The notes: generated from the sequence alone by a model not told the origin. 64,000 bases of DNA from Inonotus obliquus (GCA_032164295.1 JAJHTX010000010.1:1612001-1676000), one strand, 5' to 3'. Counted from the first letter of the stretch, positions 47,608 to 58,937 are shown. Translations and numbers: made by a program.

Positions 47608-50600
47608 TTGTCGCACGTATTCCATGACTCATCGTCTGTATACTACCTTAGAGATTTGAAACACGATGACGCTGCACCTTACTACGAAATCTTGACCGAC
47701 GTGATACCAACAGAAGAAGGAGAGGGGCTTACAGAGGATGATGTTGAGGCCTTTGAAGAAGCTTACTTCCGAGCGCACCCACGGTTTATACGAGGATCCA
47801 ATGGGCGCCAGTTGGAGATACAAGTGATCCTCTCTACTGTCGACCTACCGAGATATACAGGAGACTTCTTGGAAAAGGCCCGAGCCCTGGTTGACTCTGG
47901 ATGTACCGGATCGTGTATTGATGTGGACTTCGTACTCAAGCACGATATACCCCGAACTCGCTACATACGACCTATGATGGTGTTTAATGCTGACGGAACT
48001 CTCAATGAAGGAGGAATGATGACACATTATGTCGAGTTGGAGATGGTTTTTGGACAACACATTGAAACCATCCGTTTAGCTGTCACCCGTCTGGCTCACT
48101 GCGATGTCTTCCTGGGACATGACTGGCTCACGAAGCATAACCCGGAGATAGACTGGACTACAGGGAAGATCGAGTTCACGCGATGTCCTACAGGTTGCCG
48201 ACAAGATCCAAATCCTGAAGCAACGACAATAGTGCGTAATCGTGCTATCAAGTCGAATCGAGACTGGCCGATATACCTCAACGATTTTGAAGACGTGTTT
48301 AGTGAAGAAAGCTTCGAGAACCTTCCTGAACATCGCGTCTGGGATCATGCAATCGATCTGAAACCAGACTTCAAACCTAACGACTGCAAGGTCTATCCCC
48401 TCAACCCGAAGGAGCAGGAAGTATTGAAAGGCTTTATCGAGGAGAACTTGGCATCAGGACGAATCCGAGAGTCAAAGTCACCCATGGCGTTGCCTTTCTT
48501 TTTTATCAAGAAGGAAGACAGCTCACTTCGAGCAATCCAAGACTACCGGAAGCTCAACGAGGGAACAGTTAAGAACAAATACCCTCTCCCGCTCATTCAG
48601 GAACTGGTAGACAAGGTCAAGGATGCAAAGATCTTCACCAAGCTAGACGTACGTTGGGGATACTACAACATACGTATTAGAGAAGGGGATGAGTGGAAAG
48701 CGGCTTTCAGGACAAACCTGGGGTTGTTCGAACCAACGGTCATGTTCTTCGGTTTAACTAACGCCCCAGCTACCTTCCAAGGATTCATGAACGACATCTT
48801 CAGGGATTTGATACATGAGGGCAAGATCATTGTTTACCTCGACGACATACTCATCTTCTCCTCCCATATCGACGAACATCGCCAGCTAGTACGAGAGGTA
48901 TTCCAGAGACTTCGCGATAACCGCCTGTTCCTGAAACCGCAGAAGTGTGAATTCGAGGTGGACCAAGTCAAATACCTAGGACACGTCATAGGTAAAGGAG
49001 AGCTTAAGGTGGACCTGAAGAAGAGTGAGGCAGTTCGAGACTGGCCAGTGCCGAGAAATGTGACGGAATTGCAGAGGGTGCTGGGTTTTGGGAACTGGTT
49101 ACGACGTTTTGTCAAGGACTATAGTCAAATCGTTAAACCTCTGACGTCTCTGACCGGTAAAGCTGAATGGAGATGGGGAAGGGAACAACAAGAGGCGTTT
49201 GAAGGATTAAAGGAGCGCTTATGTAGCCCGCCCGTATTAGCGATACCGAACCACGATCACCCATATCGAGTAGAAGCCGATTCGTCAAACTATGCAACAG
49301 GCGCAGTCCTACTACAGCAACAGGAGGATGGAAAATGGAAACCAGTAGCATATCGATCGTCTGCGCTTAACGACGCTGAAAGGAACTACGAGATATACGA
49401 CAAAGAGATGCTGGCAATTGTCGAAGCACTTCGTGACTGGCGACAATATCTCTTGGGCGCTAAACACCGCTTCGAGGTCTGGTCAGACCACCTGAACCTC
49501 ATGTACTTTAAGGAAGCGCACAAGCTCAACTACCGTCAAGCACGCTGGAGAACTGAACTGGCGGAATTCGACTTTGTACTGGTACACAAGCCTGGGACGT
49601 CAATGGGAAAGGCTGATTTGCTATCACGGCGGGCAGGGTTCGATGAGGGAAAAGAAGACAACAAGGACATCGTCTTTATCAAGGATGAATGGCTAGTTCG
49701 AGCCCTTACTGGAGATCTGACGGAACTACGAGATAAGATCAGGGAAGCGCAAGAAAGCTTGGAGAAGGAGAAGATACCGAAGGGGGCAACGGAGGAAGGT
49801 GGTCTTCTACAGAAGGATGGAAGGATCTTTGTGCCAGATGAGATGCGAGACAAGGTCTTTCAGGTCTGTCATGACTCGCCGTGGGCAGGACATCCGGGTT
49901 CGTCAAAGACGGTGGAACTGGTCAGGCGTGATTTCTGGTGGCCAACAATGTTTGCAGACGTCAGGAATTACGTGCGAGGATGTGACAAGTGCCAGCGGAC
50001 AAAGGCAGTCAGAACAGCGAAACGATGGGTCCTACATCCAAACGAGATACCTGAGGCGCCTTGGCAAGTGGTTACGGTGGACCTGATAGGTGAACTACCC
50101 GAGTCGAGCGGACATAATGCGATCTGCGTTATAGTTGATCGGTTCAGTAAACAGATGCATGCAATCCCGACAACTACGAAGTTAACTTCAGAAGGGATGG
50201 CAAGGATCTATCGGGATCATGTCTTCAGACTTCACGGGTTACCGCGAAAGATCATCCATGATCGGGGAACGCAATTCGAGGCAAAAATGATGAAGGAACT
50301 GTACAAGTTACTACACATTCAGGGAAATCCCTCGACTGCGTATCACCCTCAAACGGATGGACAGACGGAGCGAGTCAATCAAGAACTGGAACAATACCTC
50401 CGCCTATACGTCAACCACAGGCAATCGGATTGGGTAGACTGGCTTCCTCTTGCAGAATTCGCGTACAACAATAGGGAACACTCAGCGACCAAACTCTCTC
50501 CGTTCTTTGTCAACACAGGCATACATCCAACCGGCTTCACAGACGTTGTGACATCATCTTCCAACTTCTCCGCAGAAGATTTCGCTAAACATATCAAGGA

Positions 50601-51129
50601 AGTACACGAGATAGCTCAAAAGAATCTCAAACAAGTGGCGGAAGACATGAAGAGGTTTCATGACAGACATGCAGGAGCATCAGTGGAATACAAGCGGGGC
50701 GATAAGGTTTTCTTAGACGGGCGCAACATCAAGACAGCCAGACCAACAAGTAAACTTGAGGACAAGTGGTTTGGACCATACGAGGTTATTGAAAAGGTGG
50801 GAGCGAGTGCCTACCGCCTCAAACTTCCCCGTTCATGGAAGAAGATACATCCGGTATTCAACGAGATGTTACTTAAACCAGCAGTCGAACCAGTTTTCGA
50901 GTCTCAGAGACACCCGCCGCCTAAACCTCCACTGATTGTCGATGATGAAGAAGAGTATGAAGTCGAAGAGATACTGGACTTGCGCATCCATCGGCGAAAG
51001 CTCCAATTCTTGGTTAAATGGGAAGGATACAAGGACCCGACGTGGCAGCCTGAGGAAGACCTGACAAACGCAGAGGAGGTAATCGAGGAGTTTTACAAGA
51101 AACATCCCAAAGCACCACGAAAACCGTAG
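47608..51129 (+). CDS. pol: Pol polyprotein (protease, RT, RNase H, integrase, chromodomain)
   Basis: 1,173 codons uninterrupted. Domains in order: aspartic protease ALVDSGCTGSCID at ~93-105; reverse transcriptase with YLDDILIFS at ~409-417; RNase H starting VEADSSNYATGAVL at ~554; integrase zinc-binding HHCC (HDSPWAGH ... CDKCQRTK) at ~755-800. The integrase catalytic core follows: VTVDLIGEL (first Asp, ~825), IHDRGTQFEAK (second Asp, ~882) and TDGQTERVNQELEQY (catalytic Glu, ~918). The C-terminal chromodomain, VEEILDLRIHRRKLQFLVKW to EEVIEEFYKKH, is at ~1118-1168. The chromodomain puts it among chromoviruses, which are thought to target chromatin marks. No stop or frameshift, so it may still be active. 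No ATG at the frame start; the first codon of the open frame is TTG. Confidence 0.95.
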   Translation: MSHVFHDSSSVYYLRDLKHDDAAPYYEILTDVIPTEEGEGLTEDDVEAFEEAYFRAHPRFIRGSNGRQLEIQVILSTVDLPRYTGDFLEKARALVDSGCTGSCIDVDFVLKHDIPRTRYIRPMMVFNADGTLNEGGMMTHYVELEMVFGQHIETIRLAVTRLAHCDVFLGHDWLTKHNPEIDWTTGKIEFTRCPTGCRQDPNPEATTIVRNRAIKSNRDWPIYLNDFEDVFSEESFENLPEHRVWDHAIDLKPDFKPNDCKVYPLNPKEQEVLKGFIEENLASGRIRESKSPMALPFFFIKKEDSSLRAIQDYRKLNEGTVKNKYPLPLIQELVDKVKDAKIFTKLDVRWGYYNIRIREGDEWKAAFRTNLGLFEPTVMFFGLTNAPATFQGFMNDIFRDLIHEGKIIVYLDDILIFSSHIDEHRQLVREVFQRLRDNRLFLKPQKCEFEVDQVKYLGHVIGKGELKVDLKKSEAVRDWPVPRNVTELQRVLGFGNWLRRFVKDYSQIVKPLTSLTGKAEWRWGREQQEAFEGLKERLCSPPVLAIPNHDHPYRVEADSSNYATGAVLLQQQEDGKWKPVAYRSSALNDAERNYEIYDKEMLAIVEALRDWRQYLLGAKHRFEVWSDHLNLMYFKEAHKLNYRQARWRTELAEFDFVLVHKPGTSMGKADLLSRRAGFDEGKEDNKDIVFIKDEWLVRALTGDLTELRDKIREAQESLEKEKIPKGATEEGGLLQKDGRIFVPDEMRDKVFQVCHDSPWAGHPGSSKTVELVRRDFWWPTMFADVRNYVRGCDKCQRTKAVRTAKRWVLHPNEIPEAPWQVVTVDLIGELPESSGHNAICVIVDRFSKQMHAIPTTTKLTSEGMARIYRDHVFRLHGLPRKIIHDRGTQFEAKMMKELYKLLHIQGNPSTAYHPQTDGQTERVNQELEQYLRLYVNHRQSDWVDWLPLAEFAYNNREHSATKLSPFFVNTGIHPTGFTDVVTSSSNFSAEDFAKHIKEVHEIAQKNLKQVAEDMKRFHDRHAGASVEYKRGDKVFLDGRNIKTARPTSKLEDKWFGPYEVIEKVGASAYRLKLPRSWKKIHPVFNEMLLKPAVEPVFESQRHPPPKPPLIVDDEEEYEVEEILDLRIHRRKLQFLVKWEGYKDPTWQPEEDLTNAEEVIEEFYKKHPKAPRKP

Positions 51130-51172
51130 AATCAACCTTGATCGGGACGATCAAGCCTTAAGAGGGGGGTAA

Positions 51173-51613
51173 TGTTAGGACTTGAACTTTCCCTTTCCTT
51201 TCGCTTACTTAATTCTTCATTGGTCATATTCCTTTTTCCGTTCATGCTTACTCATTTTTATTATTCATCTTGCTTAGTCGCTCTTTACCGGAACGTTCCG
51301 TAATATTCTATTCCCACCCTTACTAATATTCTTCTTAGAGTAATACCTTCCCACATATGGTGTGTATATAAGTAGATAGTCTGACTCATTTGTACCCCGT
51401 CTCACTATTCTTCTTACCACCACCATCCCTTAGGTATTTACTCATTGTTTGTACTAACTTAAATATATCTTCTTACCACCACCATCCCTTAGCCTGCGTG
51501 ATCGTCTCCGTCGTTGTACAAGTCTCCGACGTTTGAGGCAGCGTACCCTAAGCCCTGGTGTGAGAGACCCCGACTCCGTTCGAGTACTCCCGAACCTTTC
51601 GTTTCGCATAACA
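51173..51613 (+). repeat. 3' LTR of the young Gypsy element
   Basis: 441 bp, all but identical to 45419-45859. Confidence 0.95.
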
Positions 51614-51724
51614 ATCACGTTCTAAGATGGGCACTCCGTTTCAATCAACCAGCTGCAAGAGAAAGACGTTGCTCACCAGTGAGAGACTGTTTCTTCATAA
51701 TCGATATGGGAGCGGATTTCTCAG

Positions 51725-52230
51725 TGTTAGGACAGACGAGGTGGCGGGGCACACTCGAGGCCTGTTCTCACGAAGATCGTCTGGTTAAACCAAGACAACC
51801 TCTACTCTGTCTTGAGGGAGTACACAGTCATCGGCGACGTACGTCTAAGGGGATAAGCCTTGAGTAATGCACACGTCTAGGAACAGTATACAACTAAGAC
51901 ATCGTGGTGGTAAGTAGATTGAATAAACTAAGTAAGTACAAAAGAGGAATACCTAAGATGTTGTAGTGGTAAGTAGAAGAGTCGAGTGGGGGAGACGAGA
52001 CAAGATCTATCTACTTATAAACACATGAGACGTGAGAAGGTATTACTCTAAGAAGGTGCTGCGCAGCAGTATAACAATATAAACAAATAAACAACGGGGC
52101 CCGACGAGTCAGCAAGAATAAGCAAGGGTGAGTAAGCGTCATCAGGGTTGGGGCAGAATTAGTAATACAGTATTAGTAATATAAGGGAATATAAAATAAG
52201 AAAAGATGAAAAAGGAAAAGTGTTCTTACA
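51725..52230 (-). repeat. 3' LTR of the older Gypsy element
   Basis: 506 bp, partner of 58170-58675; minus-strand TATA-like ttataagtagat near 52010-52020. Confidence 0.93.
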
Positions 52231-52408
52231 TCACCCCCCCTTCAAGGTTGGGTGTCCTGACCAACATTTATGCCAGCAGTCCTGGTTGGTCAACCGAATC
52301 TACATAGAGGGGTAGATCTTCCACATTGATTGCGACCATGGGTTTTTCTTTCCAACCATTCACTGGGTCTGGAGGTTCTGTATACGTGAAGATTTGTCGT
52401 AATGACCG

Positions 52409-55400
52409 TTAGGGTATTGTGAGTTTACAAGGGGCTCCTGGGTGTTTTCGGTAGAACTCATCAACAGCTTCCTTCACATTGTCTCCTAAGTCTGACTCTG
52501 GTTGCCAGGTTGCTTCTTTGTATCCTACCCACTTTACCAGGTATTGTAACTTCCGGCGATGTAGTCGTGAATCGAGTATTCCTTCAATCTCATATTCTTC
52601 TTCTTCATCGACAAGAACAGGTGGCGGTAGAGGTGCCTTCTTTTGAGATTCGAATGAGGGCTCGACTGCAGGTTTCAGTAGGATTTCATTAAAGACAGGG
52701 TGAATCTTTTTCCATGTCTTTGGCAACTTGAGTCTATACGCGCTGGCTCCAACCTTCTCAATGATTTCGTACGGCCCATACCACTTGTCCTCCATCTTCT
52801 TCGTAGGCCTTGTCATTTTGATATTTCGTCCATCCAGAAATACCTTGTCTCCTGGTACAAACTCTATGGACTTTCCTACGTGACGGTCGTGGTACTTTTT
52901 CATATCGTCAGCAGCATTCTGAAGGTTTTTCTTGGCTAGCTCATGAGTCTCCTTGATCTGTTTCGCAAAGTCTTCCGTAACCATGTTCGAGGATGTCATC
53001 GCAATGTCCGAGAAGTCGCTTAGATTCCTGCCAAGATTTGCAAAGAAAGGAGACATCTTTGTTGCTGAGTGTTCCCGGTTGTTGTATGCAAATTCAGCCA
53101 TAGTCAACCAGTTTGCCCAATCCAACTGTCAATGATTCACATAGAGACAGAGGTACTGTTCCAGTTCCTGATTAACTCGTTCAGTCTGTCCATCAGTCTG
53201 TGGGTGATATGCCGTCGATGGATTCCCTTCGATGTGTAGGAGCTTGTACAATTCCTTCATCATCTTGGCATCGAACTGGGTCCCTCTATCGTGGATAATC
53301 TTGCGTGGTAGTCCATGATGACGAAAGATGTGATCCCTGTAAATCCTAGCCATCCCTTCAGCTGTCAGCTTTGTTGTAGTTGGTATTGCATGTATCTGTT
53401 TGCTGAAGCGATCGACAATTATGCAGATAGCATTGTATCCTTCTGACTCCGGTAGTTCTCTGATCAAATTGACAGTGACAATTTCCCATGGCTTGTCAGG
53501 TACTTCGTTTGGATGCAGACTCCTAGCTCTCATTTCCCTTGTAGCCTTCGTCCTTTGACACTTGTCGCATCCTTTGACGTATGTACGGATGTCGTAGAAC
53601 ATTGTAGGCCACCAGAACTTTTGGCATATGAGGTTGACGGTCTTTGTCATCCCAGGATGCCCAGCCATTGGTGAGTCATGGTACTCCTTCAACACAAGCT
53701 CTTTCATGTCGTTCGACACAAAGATGATGTTTCCTAGCTTTAACCACCCATCCTTCGGTACTACCCCCTTTGGTCTCTTCTTCACCTCCTGCTGCACTTC
53801 CTGTACCTTTTCCAACACATCCTCCTGCTGCGTCCGCACCACTCCTCGAACTAACCAGTCTTCTTTGATGAAAGTGACATTCTTGTTGTCGTGTTTGCCT
53901 TTATCATAATCTGCGCGTCGTGATAGAAGATCAGCTTTGCCCATTGATGTTCCTGCCTTATGGACCAGGGTGAAGTCATAATCGGCTAGTTCGAGTCACC
54001 ACCTCACCTGACGGTAGTTCAATTTCTGTGGTGACTTGAAGTAGAGAAGATTAGTGTGATCTGACCAGACTTCAAAACGTTGACGAGCTCCTAGCAAATA
54101 CTGTCGCCATTCCCTAAGAGCTTGTACAATTGCGAGCATCTCTTTGTCGTAGATCTCGTAATTTCGTTCAGCATCTGACAATGTTTTCAACCTATATGCC
54201 ACTGGTTTCCACTTGCCTCCTTGTTCCTGTAGTAGTACTCCTCCAGTTGCATAGTTCGACGCATCAGCTTCAATTCTAAACACTCCTTCGTTGTTCGGAA
54301 TGACAAGCACGGGTGGTTCGCATAGACATTTCTTAAGCTCCTCATAGGCAGCCTGTTCGTCTTCGTCCCACTTCCATTCTACCTTTCCCATTAGCTTCGT
54401 AAGCGGTTTGACAATCTCACTGTAATCCTTGACGAATTGTCATAACCAGTTTCCAAACCCTAGGAACTCCTGTAACATTTTTAAGTTCTTCGGCACTGGC
54501 CACTCCTGAATCACATTAGATTTCTTCAGATCCACTTTTACTACTCTGTTACCAATGATATGACCGAGGTATTTGACGTGGTCTGTTTCGAACTCGCATT
54601 TCTGAGGTTTGAGGTACAGGTTGTTCTTTCGTAAGACTTTGAATACTCGCTTGACTAGCTGTTGGTGTTCATCTTGCCCTTCGGAGAAGATAAGTATGTC
54701 GTTGAGGTAAATGATGACGTGTCCTTCGTGTACTAGTTCCCTGAAGATGTCATTCATGAACCCTTGGAATGTAGCTGGTGCATTAGTTAAACTGAAAAAC
54801 ATAACCGTAGGTTCGAAGAATCCCAGGTTAGTTCTAAACGCAGCCTTCCACTTGTCACCTTCCCGAATACGAATGTTGTAGTATCCCCAACGAACATCGA
54901 GCTTTGTGATATAGCGAGAGTCCCTGACCTTGTCGACAAGTTCTTGAATCAAAGGAAGTGGGTACTTGTTCTTGATAGTACCTTCATTTAGTTTCCTATA
55001 ATCCTGAATTGCTCGGAGGGAACCATCTTCCTTTTTGATAAAAAAGAAGGGCGACGCCATTGGAGATTTCGAGTGTCGAATGTGTCCCGAGGCGAGGTTT
55101 TCATCGATGAATTCTTGTAACACCTGTTGTTCCTTCGGGTTAAGAGGGTACACCTTGCAGTCGCTTGGTTTGAAGTCCGCCTTTAGCTCGATGGTGTGAT
55201 CCCAAACATGATGCTTCGGTAACTTTTCAAAGTTCTCCTCACTGAAGATGTCCACAAACTCATTGAGATACTCTGGCCACTTTGTCACTCCTCTGATCTG
55301 CTTCTTACAATACTCCTCCGCCTCTCTTTCCAAGGACCAACATGTCTCAGGACAACGAGTAAATAACATGATGCCTGTCTTCCAGTCAATTTCTGGATTA

Positions 55401-55855
55401 TGCTTGTGTAGCCAGTCATATCTAAGAAAGACGTTGGTCGACGCTAGGGATGTTACTGCTAGTTGAATCGTTTCTTCGTGTATTCCATCGAAGATCATCT
55501 GTACCTCCACATATTCCGTCATTGAACCCTCCTTGTTGCCAGTCCCATCAGCATTAAAGAGTGGTATAGGACAGATATAGCATTTGGTGGGAATCTTGTA
55601 CCTTTCAACAAATCCTTCGTCAATGAGAGAACCGGTTGCTCCAGAGTCGATGAGTGCATGTGCATCCAACTCCAGTCTATCCGTATCGTATTCTTCTCCA
55701 TCTAGCTGTTCCAGCTCCTTTTTATCTTCGGGAGTCAATTGCCGATTTAAGGGATGAATGATGGTTATGATGACGTCCAGCTGATATCCATTCGTTCGTC
55801 GTACAAAGACTGCCTTTGGTTCCTCCTCTTTAGGCTGTACACCTCTGTCATACAT
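52409..55855 (-). pseudogene. pol: Pol of the older Gypsy element, broken by nonsense codons
   Basis: Same domain order as the young element. Protease ALIDSGATGSLID; reverse transcriptase with YLNDILIFS (second motif Asp changed to Asn, normally YLDD); RNase H IEADASNYATGGVL; integrase HHCC and VTVNLIREL (first catalytic Asp also Asn); IHDRGTQFDAK; TDGQTERVNQELEQY; chromodomain YEIEGILDSRLHRRKLQYLV. Frame pieces are 55855-54440, 54391-53996, 53944-53129 and 53125-52409. They are separated by in-frame TGA codons at ~54438, ~53998 and ~53127, each where CGA or another Arg codon stands in the young copy. Two lost catalytic Asp residues and three stops make it inactive. Confidence 0.93.
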
Positions 55856-56040
55856 CCACGCATCATCATAATCGTCAACATCTAGGTCGTCTTCTTTTTC
55901 GGGGGTAGGTATTATGTCATTCAGGATCTCGTGATTTTTTAACTCGGTATATTGAGGCGCATCTAAATATTGTACAGCACACGAGTTATATTTTAACGAT
56001 GACGAGAGTCCTTGAGAATGTTGACCAGTAGTTACGGTGT

Positions 56041-57489
56041 CTACTGCTGGTCTTCCGAAAAATCCTGCTCGACATTGACTCCTTCGGTCTCGGTTGTAGC
56101 CCTAACTTCGATGGTTTCCTCACTGTATTCTTCTTCGACAAAAGCCGACTCTGGCAGTTCCCCAAGCTGTTCCACCATCTCCCTTCGAATCGTCGGGTCC
56201 ATTCCCACGATGATCTGTCGCACCACCTGTTTTTTGTCCGGACATTGACTCACAAAGTGTCCAGGCTTTCTGCATGCCCAGCAAAGCAGACAACGATGGG
56301 CTGCGTCGACTTCCATTGGAATCCCCATTCCAGGGTGCATTCCCAGCTTTACTCCTTGTGCCTGCAATGGGGGATGTTGTGGTTGTGACTGCTGTTGTTG
56401 GGGTGGGGGTCCTGGGGGTCGACAATACTGAGTTTGGGGAATTGGGGGAAGATTTTGCACTGGTGGTCGATTCGGACGCAGTTGGGTTCGAAGCTGTTGT
56501 TCTACTGCATCGACGGTTAACGCTTTCGCCTTCCATTCATCATACGTTGTTGGTATCTTCTCTGCTTGCATGACTCCTTGAAGAACCTCAGGGTTGACTG
56601 CTTGCTCTAGACGATGGATGAGGATGGCATCGTGTTCCTTGTTGGTGAGTTTCGCCGAGATCCTTAGTTGTTCGAAGACGTCGAAAAACTCATCAGCTGT
56701 ACGATGTCCTTGGACTTCTGAATATATTCATTCTAGCGCCTTTGATGCTTTGTGGGGATCCCTGAAAGATGCATCGAGGGCCTCAACAAACTTCTTGAAG
56801 TTGTCAGGAATGGTCGAACTTTCATCCGCTGCTGTGTTCAAATCAACATAGTTCTGCGTCCACATTGAAGCTCGTCCCAACTTTAGGTATGACAGCACGA
56901 ATTTGATCCGGTTGACATTGGTTCCAAACCTTCCTGGGTTCTCCGAGACATACAACAAGAATTCCTGACGGAAATCTTTGTAATCGTCACCTCCGTGATA
57001 CTGTCTTGGCTTATCGACGGATGGATTGTCTGTTGACACTATTGCTGGTGCATTCATCGGCGTTCTTGGCTGTCTGACTCCTGCCTGTGCTAGGGCCTGA
57101 GCGACGATTGCTGCGATCACATCTGCTGTGAGTTGTGACATGTCATCTTCAGGGGGTTCAACATTAATACTGTCTTCTTCGACAGGGGGTGGAACAGGTT
57201 CGTGTGTCGACGGTGGTCTGGATATGATACCTTGCGGAGGATCGAATGCTCCTACCAATGATTCCTCAGGTTCTTCACGTGCTGAGAATCTCGCAGCTGT
57301 CAACGAGGTTGGGGTGAAGGATGAGATGGGAGCTGGGACGCTTGTTGGTGCGTGTACCCAATTGTCCTTGGCTTGATCCCAAACTATACGCTGTTCGGTT
57401 CCAGTGGATGTCGTATAGTAAAAACCTTGACGACTCACACTGTACTTCCCTTGTCTGATCTGGCCGAGACGCTGATGCGCACGTTCCAA
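56041..57489 (-). pseudogene. gag: Gag of the older Gypsy element, one nonsense codon
   Basis: Pieces 57489-56728 and 56571-56041, with readable sequence between. Capsid-like part: YHGGDYKDFRQEFLLYV, ASMWTQNYVDLN. A TGA at ~56726 after SKALE is in place of the Arg codon seen in the young copy (ELRRLTQG). A Pro/Gln-rich linker follows, then the zinc knuckle CWACRKPGHFVSQC near 56245-56285. Function would be RNA packaging; the product is now truncated. Confidence 0.88.
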
Positions 57490-57698
57490 TACAGTATCTA
57501 TTGTGGCGGTCGGACGGGGAGAGGATGAGTCTGTTGTTGTTGTCGACGAGCAGGGATTGTATCGTCGAATGAGATGGTGACTTTAAAAATCCAGAGGGGA
57601 ACGACGAAGGAGATACGCTAGCTGCAGTATACTTCGTCTGTTCGCTTTGTCCAGATACGGTTGCCTCTAAAATGCAACGTCAACGTTAACGCCAGTGT

Positions 57699-58010
57699 TT
57701 ACCAACATACAATTGACTTCTGCCAACTGGAAGGGTCTTCTTCCTTTTCTTCAACCTTGATGTTGGCTTCTTCAATCTTAACTTCAACCTCTTCTTCCTT
57801 TACAACAACTACTGGTCGCTGGGGACGGTACGTGAGCTTGATGTACTGACCACGTCCTTTCCTGTCCATTTCTACAATGATATCGTTTGGATCGTAGTCG
57901 AGAGGATCGAACTTGATGACGTAGGGCTTGGGCTTGCGGTACTGTTGTTGACGGCGACTAGGAGCCAGGGTGATGAGTGGGGGTTGGTTACTTTTATGAA
58001 TCCAATACAT
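57699..58010 (-). CDS. Leader ORF of the older Gypsy element
   Basis: 103-codon frame between the 5' LTR and Gag. Starts MYWIHKSNQPPL; basic middle (SRRQQQYRKPKPY), then an acidic/Lys repeat (KEEEVEVKIEEANIKVEEKEEDP). Not recognised. Could be an extra N-terminal Gag exon or a chance frame; the young element has a different leader frame at 45941-46252. Confidence 0.35.
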   Translation of the reverse strand: MYWIHKSNQPPLITLAPSRRQQQYRKPKPYVIKFDPLDYDPNDIIVEMDRKGRGQYIKLTYRPQRPVVVVKEEEVEVKIEEANIKVEEKEEDPSSWQKSIVCW

Positions 58011-58169
58011 GACAACGTTTGATTAACGTCGCCGGGCAGGGTTGAGGGTTTTTCTGTCATGCTCGGGTAAACCCGGGTTGATGCGATATCGACCTACTAG
58101 GGGATGCTCGCAAAGGAGAGACGTTGATGACGAGTCAGACATCGGTCCTGGGGGGAGACTCGACTCTTA

Positions 58170-58675
58170 TGTTAGGACGGACGAGGTGGCGGGGCACGCT
58201 CGAGGCCTGTTCTCACAAAGATCATCTGGTTAAACCAAGACAACCTCTACTCTGTCTTGAGGGAGTACACAGTCGTCGGCGACGTACGTCTAAAGGGATA
58301 AGCCTTGAGTAATGCACACGTCTAGGAACAGTATACGACTAAGACGTCGTGGTGGTAAGTAAATTGAATAAACTAAGTAAGTACAAGAGAGGAATACCTA
58401 AGATGTGGTGGTGGTAAGTAGAAGAGTCGAGTGGGGGAGACGAGACAAGATCTATCTACTTATAAACACATGAGATGTGAGAAGGTATTACTCTAAGAAG
58501 GTGCTGCGCAGCAGTATAACAATATAAACAAATAAACAACGGGGCCCGACGAGTCAGCAAGAATAAGTAAGGGTGAGTAAGCGTCGTCAGGGTTGGGGCA
58601 GAATTAGTAATACAGTATTAGTAATATAAAGGAATATAAAATAAGAAAAGACGAAAAAGGAAAAGTGTTCTTACA
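58170..58675 (-). repeat. 5' LTR of the older Gypsy element
   Basis: 506 bp, partner of 51725-52230, ends TGTAAGAACAC and CCTAACA on the minus strand. Confidence 0.93.
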
Positions 58676-58708
58676 CTCAGCAGGTGACTGTGAATTCGAA
58701 CTAGGCAT

Positions 58709-58937
58709 GGCTAATAAACTTTCGATGGCAATAGCAAGGTGTTTGCAGAGACGATAACATATGGGAAAGACAAGTGGAGAGGCTGAGAGTGTGGAAGGAG
58801 TGAGAAGAAGGGGGATGCAATGAATTACAGTGGAGTGAGAGTTTATATAGATGTGGATTTGGGCGGTTGGATCTTGTTGATAAGTGTATTGGTCTTGGTC
58901 TTGGGGTCTTTACAGTAAGGTTAGACCAATGTAATTA
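58709..58937. promoter_or_regulatory. Putative bidirectional promoter between gene D and the SAM-like gene
   Basis: About 230 bp between two genes pointing away from each other. A minus-strand TATA-like ctatataaac lies at 58841-58850, ~140 bp upstream of the gene D start. Toward the plus-strand gene there is a short repeat cttggtcttggtcttgggg at ~58890-58905. Confidence 0.4.

Larger units (their letters stand above)
45419..51613 (+). mobile_element. Ty3/Gypsy chromovirus-type LTR retrotransposon, young and nearly intact
   Basis: 6,195 bp, LTRs of 441 bp (TGTTAGGAC...CATAACA), 5-bp target duplication atcac at 45414-45418 and 51614-51618. Purine tract agaggggggtaa precedes the 3' LTR. Gag and Pol frames are open. 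One mismatch between LTRs was noticed (ctctt versus cccttt context, ~45674), so the insertion is recent. Target was exon 2 of gene D. Confidence 0.96.
51725..58675 (-). mobile_element. Ty3/Gypsy LTR retrotransposon, older and inactivated
   Basis: 6,951 bp on the minus strand, LTRs of 506 bp, 5-bp target duplication ctcag at 51720-51724 and 58676-58680. Purine tract (ggggggg on the minus strand, 52232-52240) next to the 3' LTR. About 16 LTR mismatches were counted by eye, mostly transitions, so it is older than its neighbour. Inserted in exon 1 of gene D. Confidence 0.95.
43431..58708 (-). pseudogene. Gene D: Ser/Pro-rich, coiled-coil protein, split by two LTR retrotransposons
   Basis: Begins MPSSNSQSPAEK (58708). 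Exon 1 is 58708-58681, then, after the 51725-58675 element and one ctcag, 51724-51677. Intron 1 is 51676-51622 (55 bp, GTGAGC...TTAG). Exon 2 starts with 51621-51614, is cut by the 45419-51613 element, and continues from 45418 as DVFPIPNSSPGVSVHPSG and further Ser/Pro-rich sequence. Exon 3 (to ~44845) is a helical, coiled-coil segment (LQAQMNAMQQNMDDLNQK). Later exons include EEEVMKLMTKLKQIRTANKA, YNWPSDFVWKHWKLHMLSF, and a tail SSGDGKGKGKEVIVSEVGH ending at 43431. Extra stops occur (TGA in LQL.ESLKN near 44674; TAA after PENQQ near 43600). Function unknown. It ends ~250 bp from the convergent left-arm transposase. Confidence 0.65.

Noticed and set aside
51514..51867. 117-codon ORF spanning the LTR border
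   Set aside because: It crosses from an LTR into host sequence and the next LTR, so it is a chance fusion.
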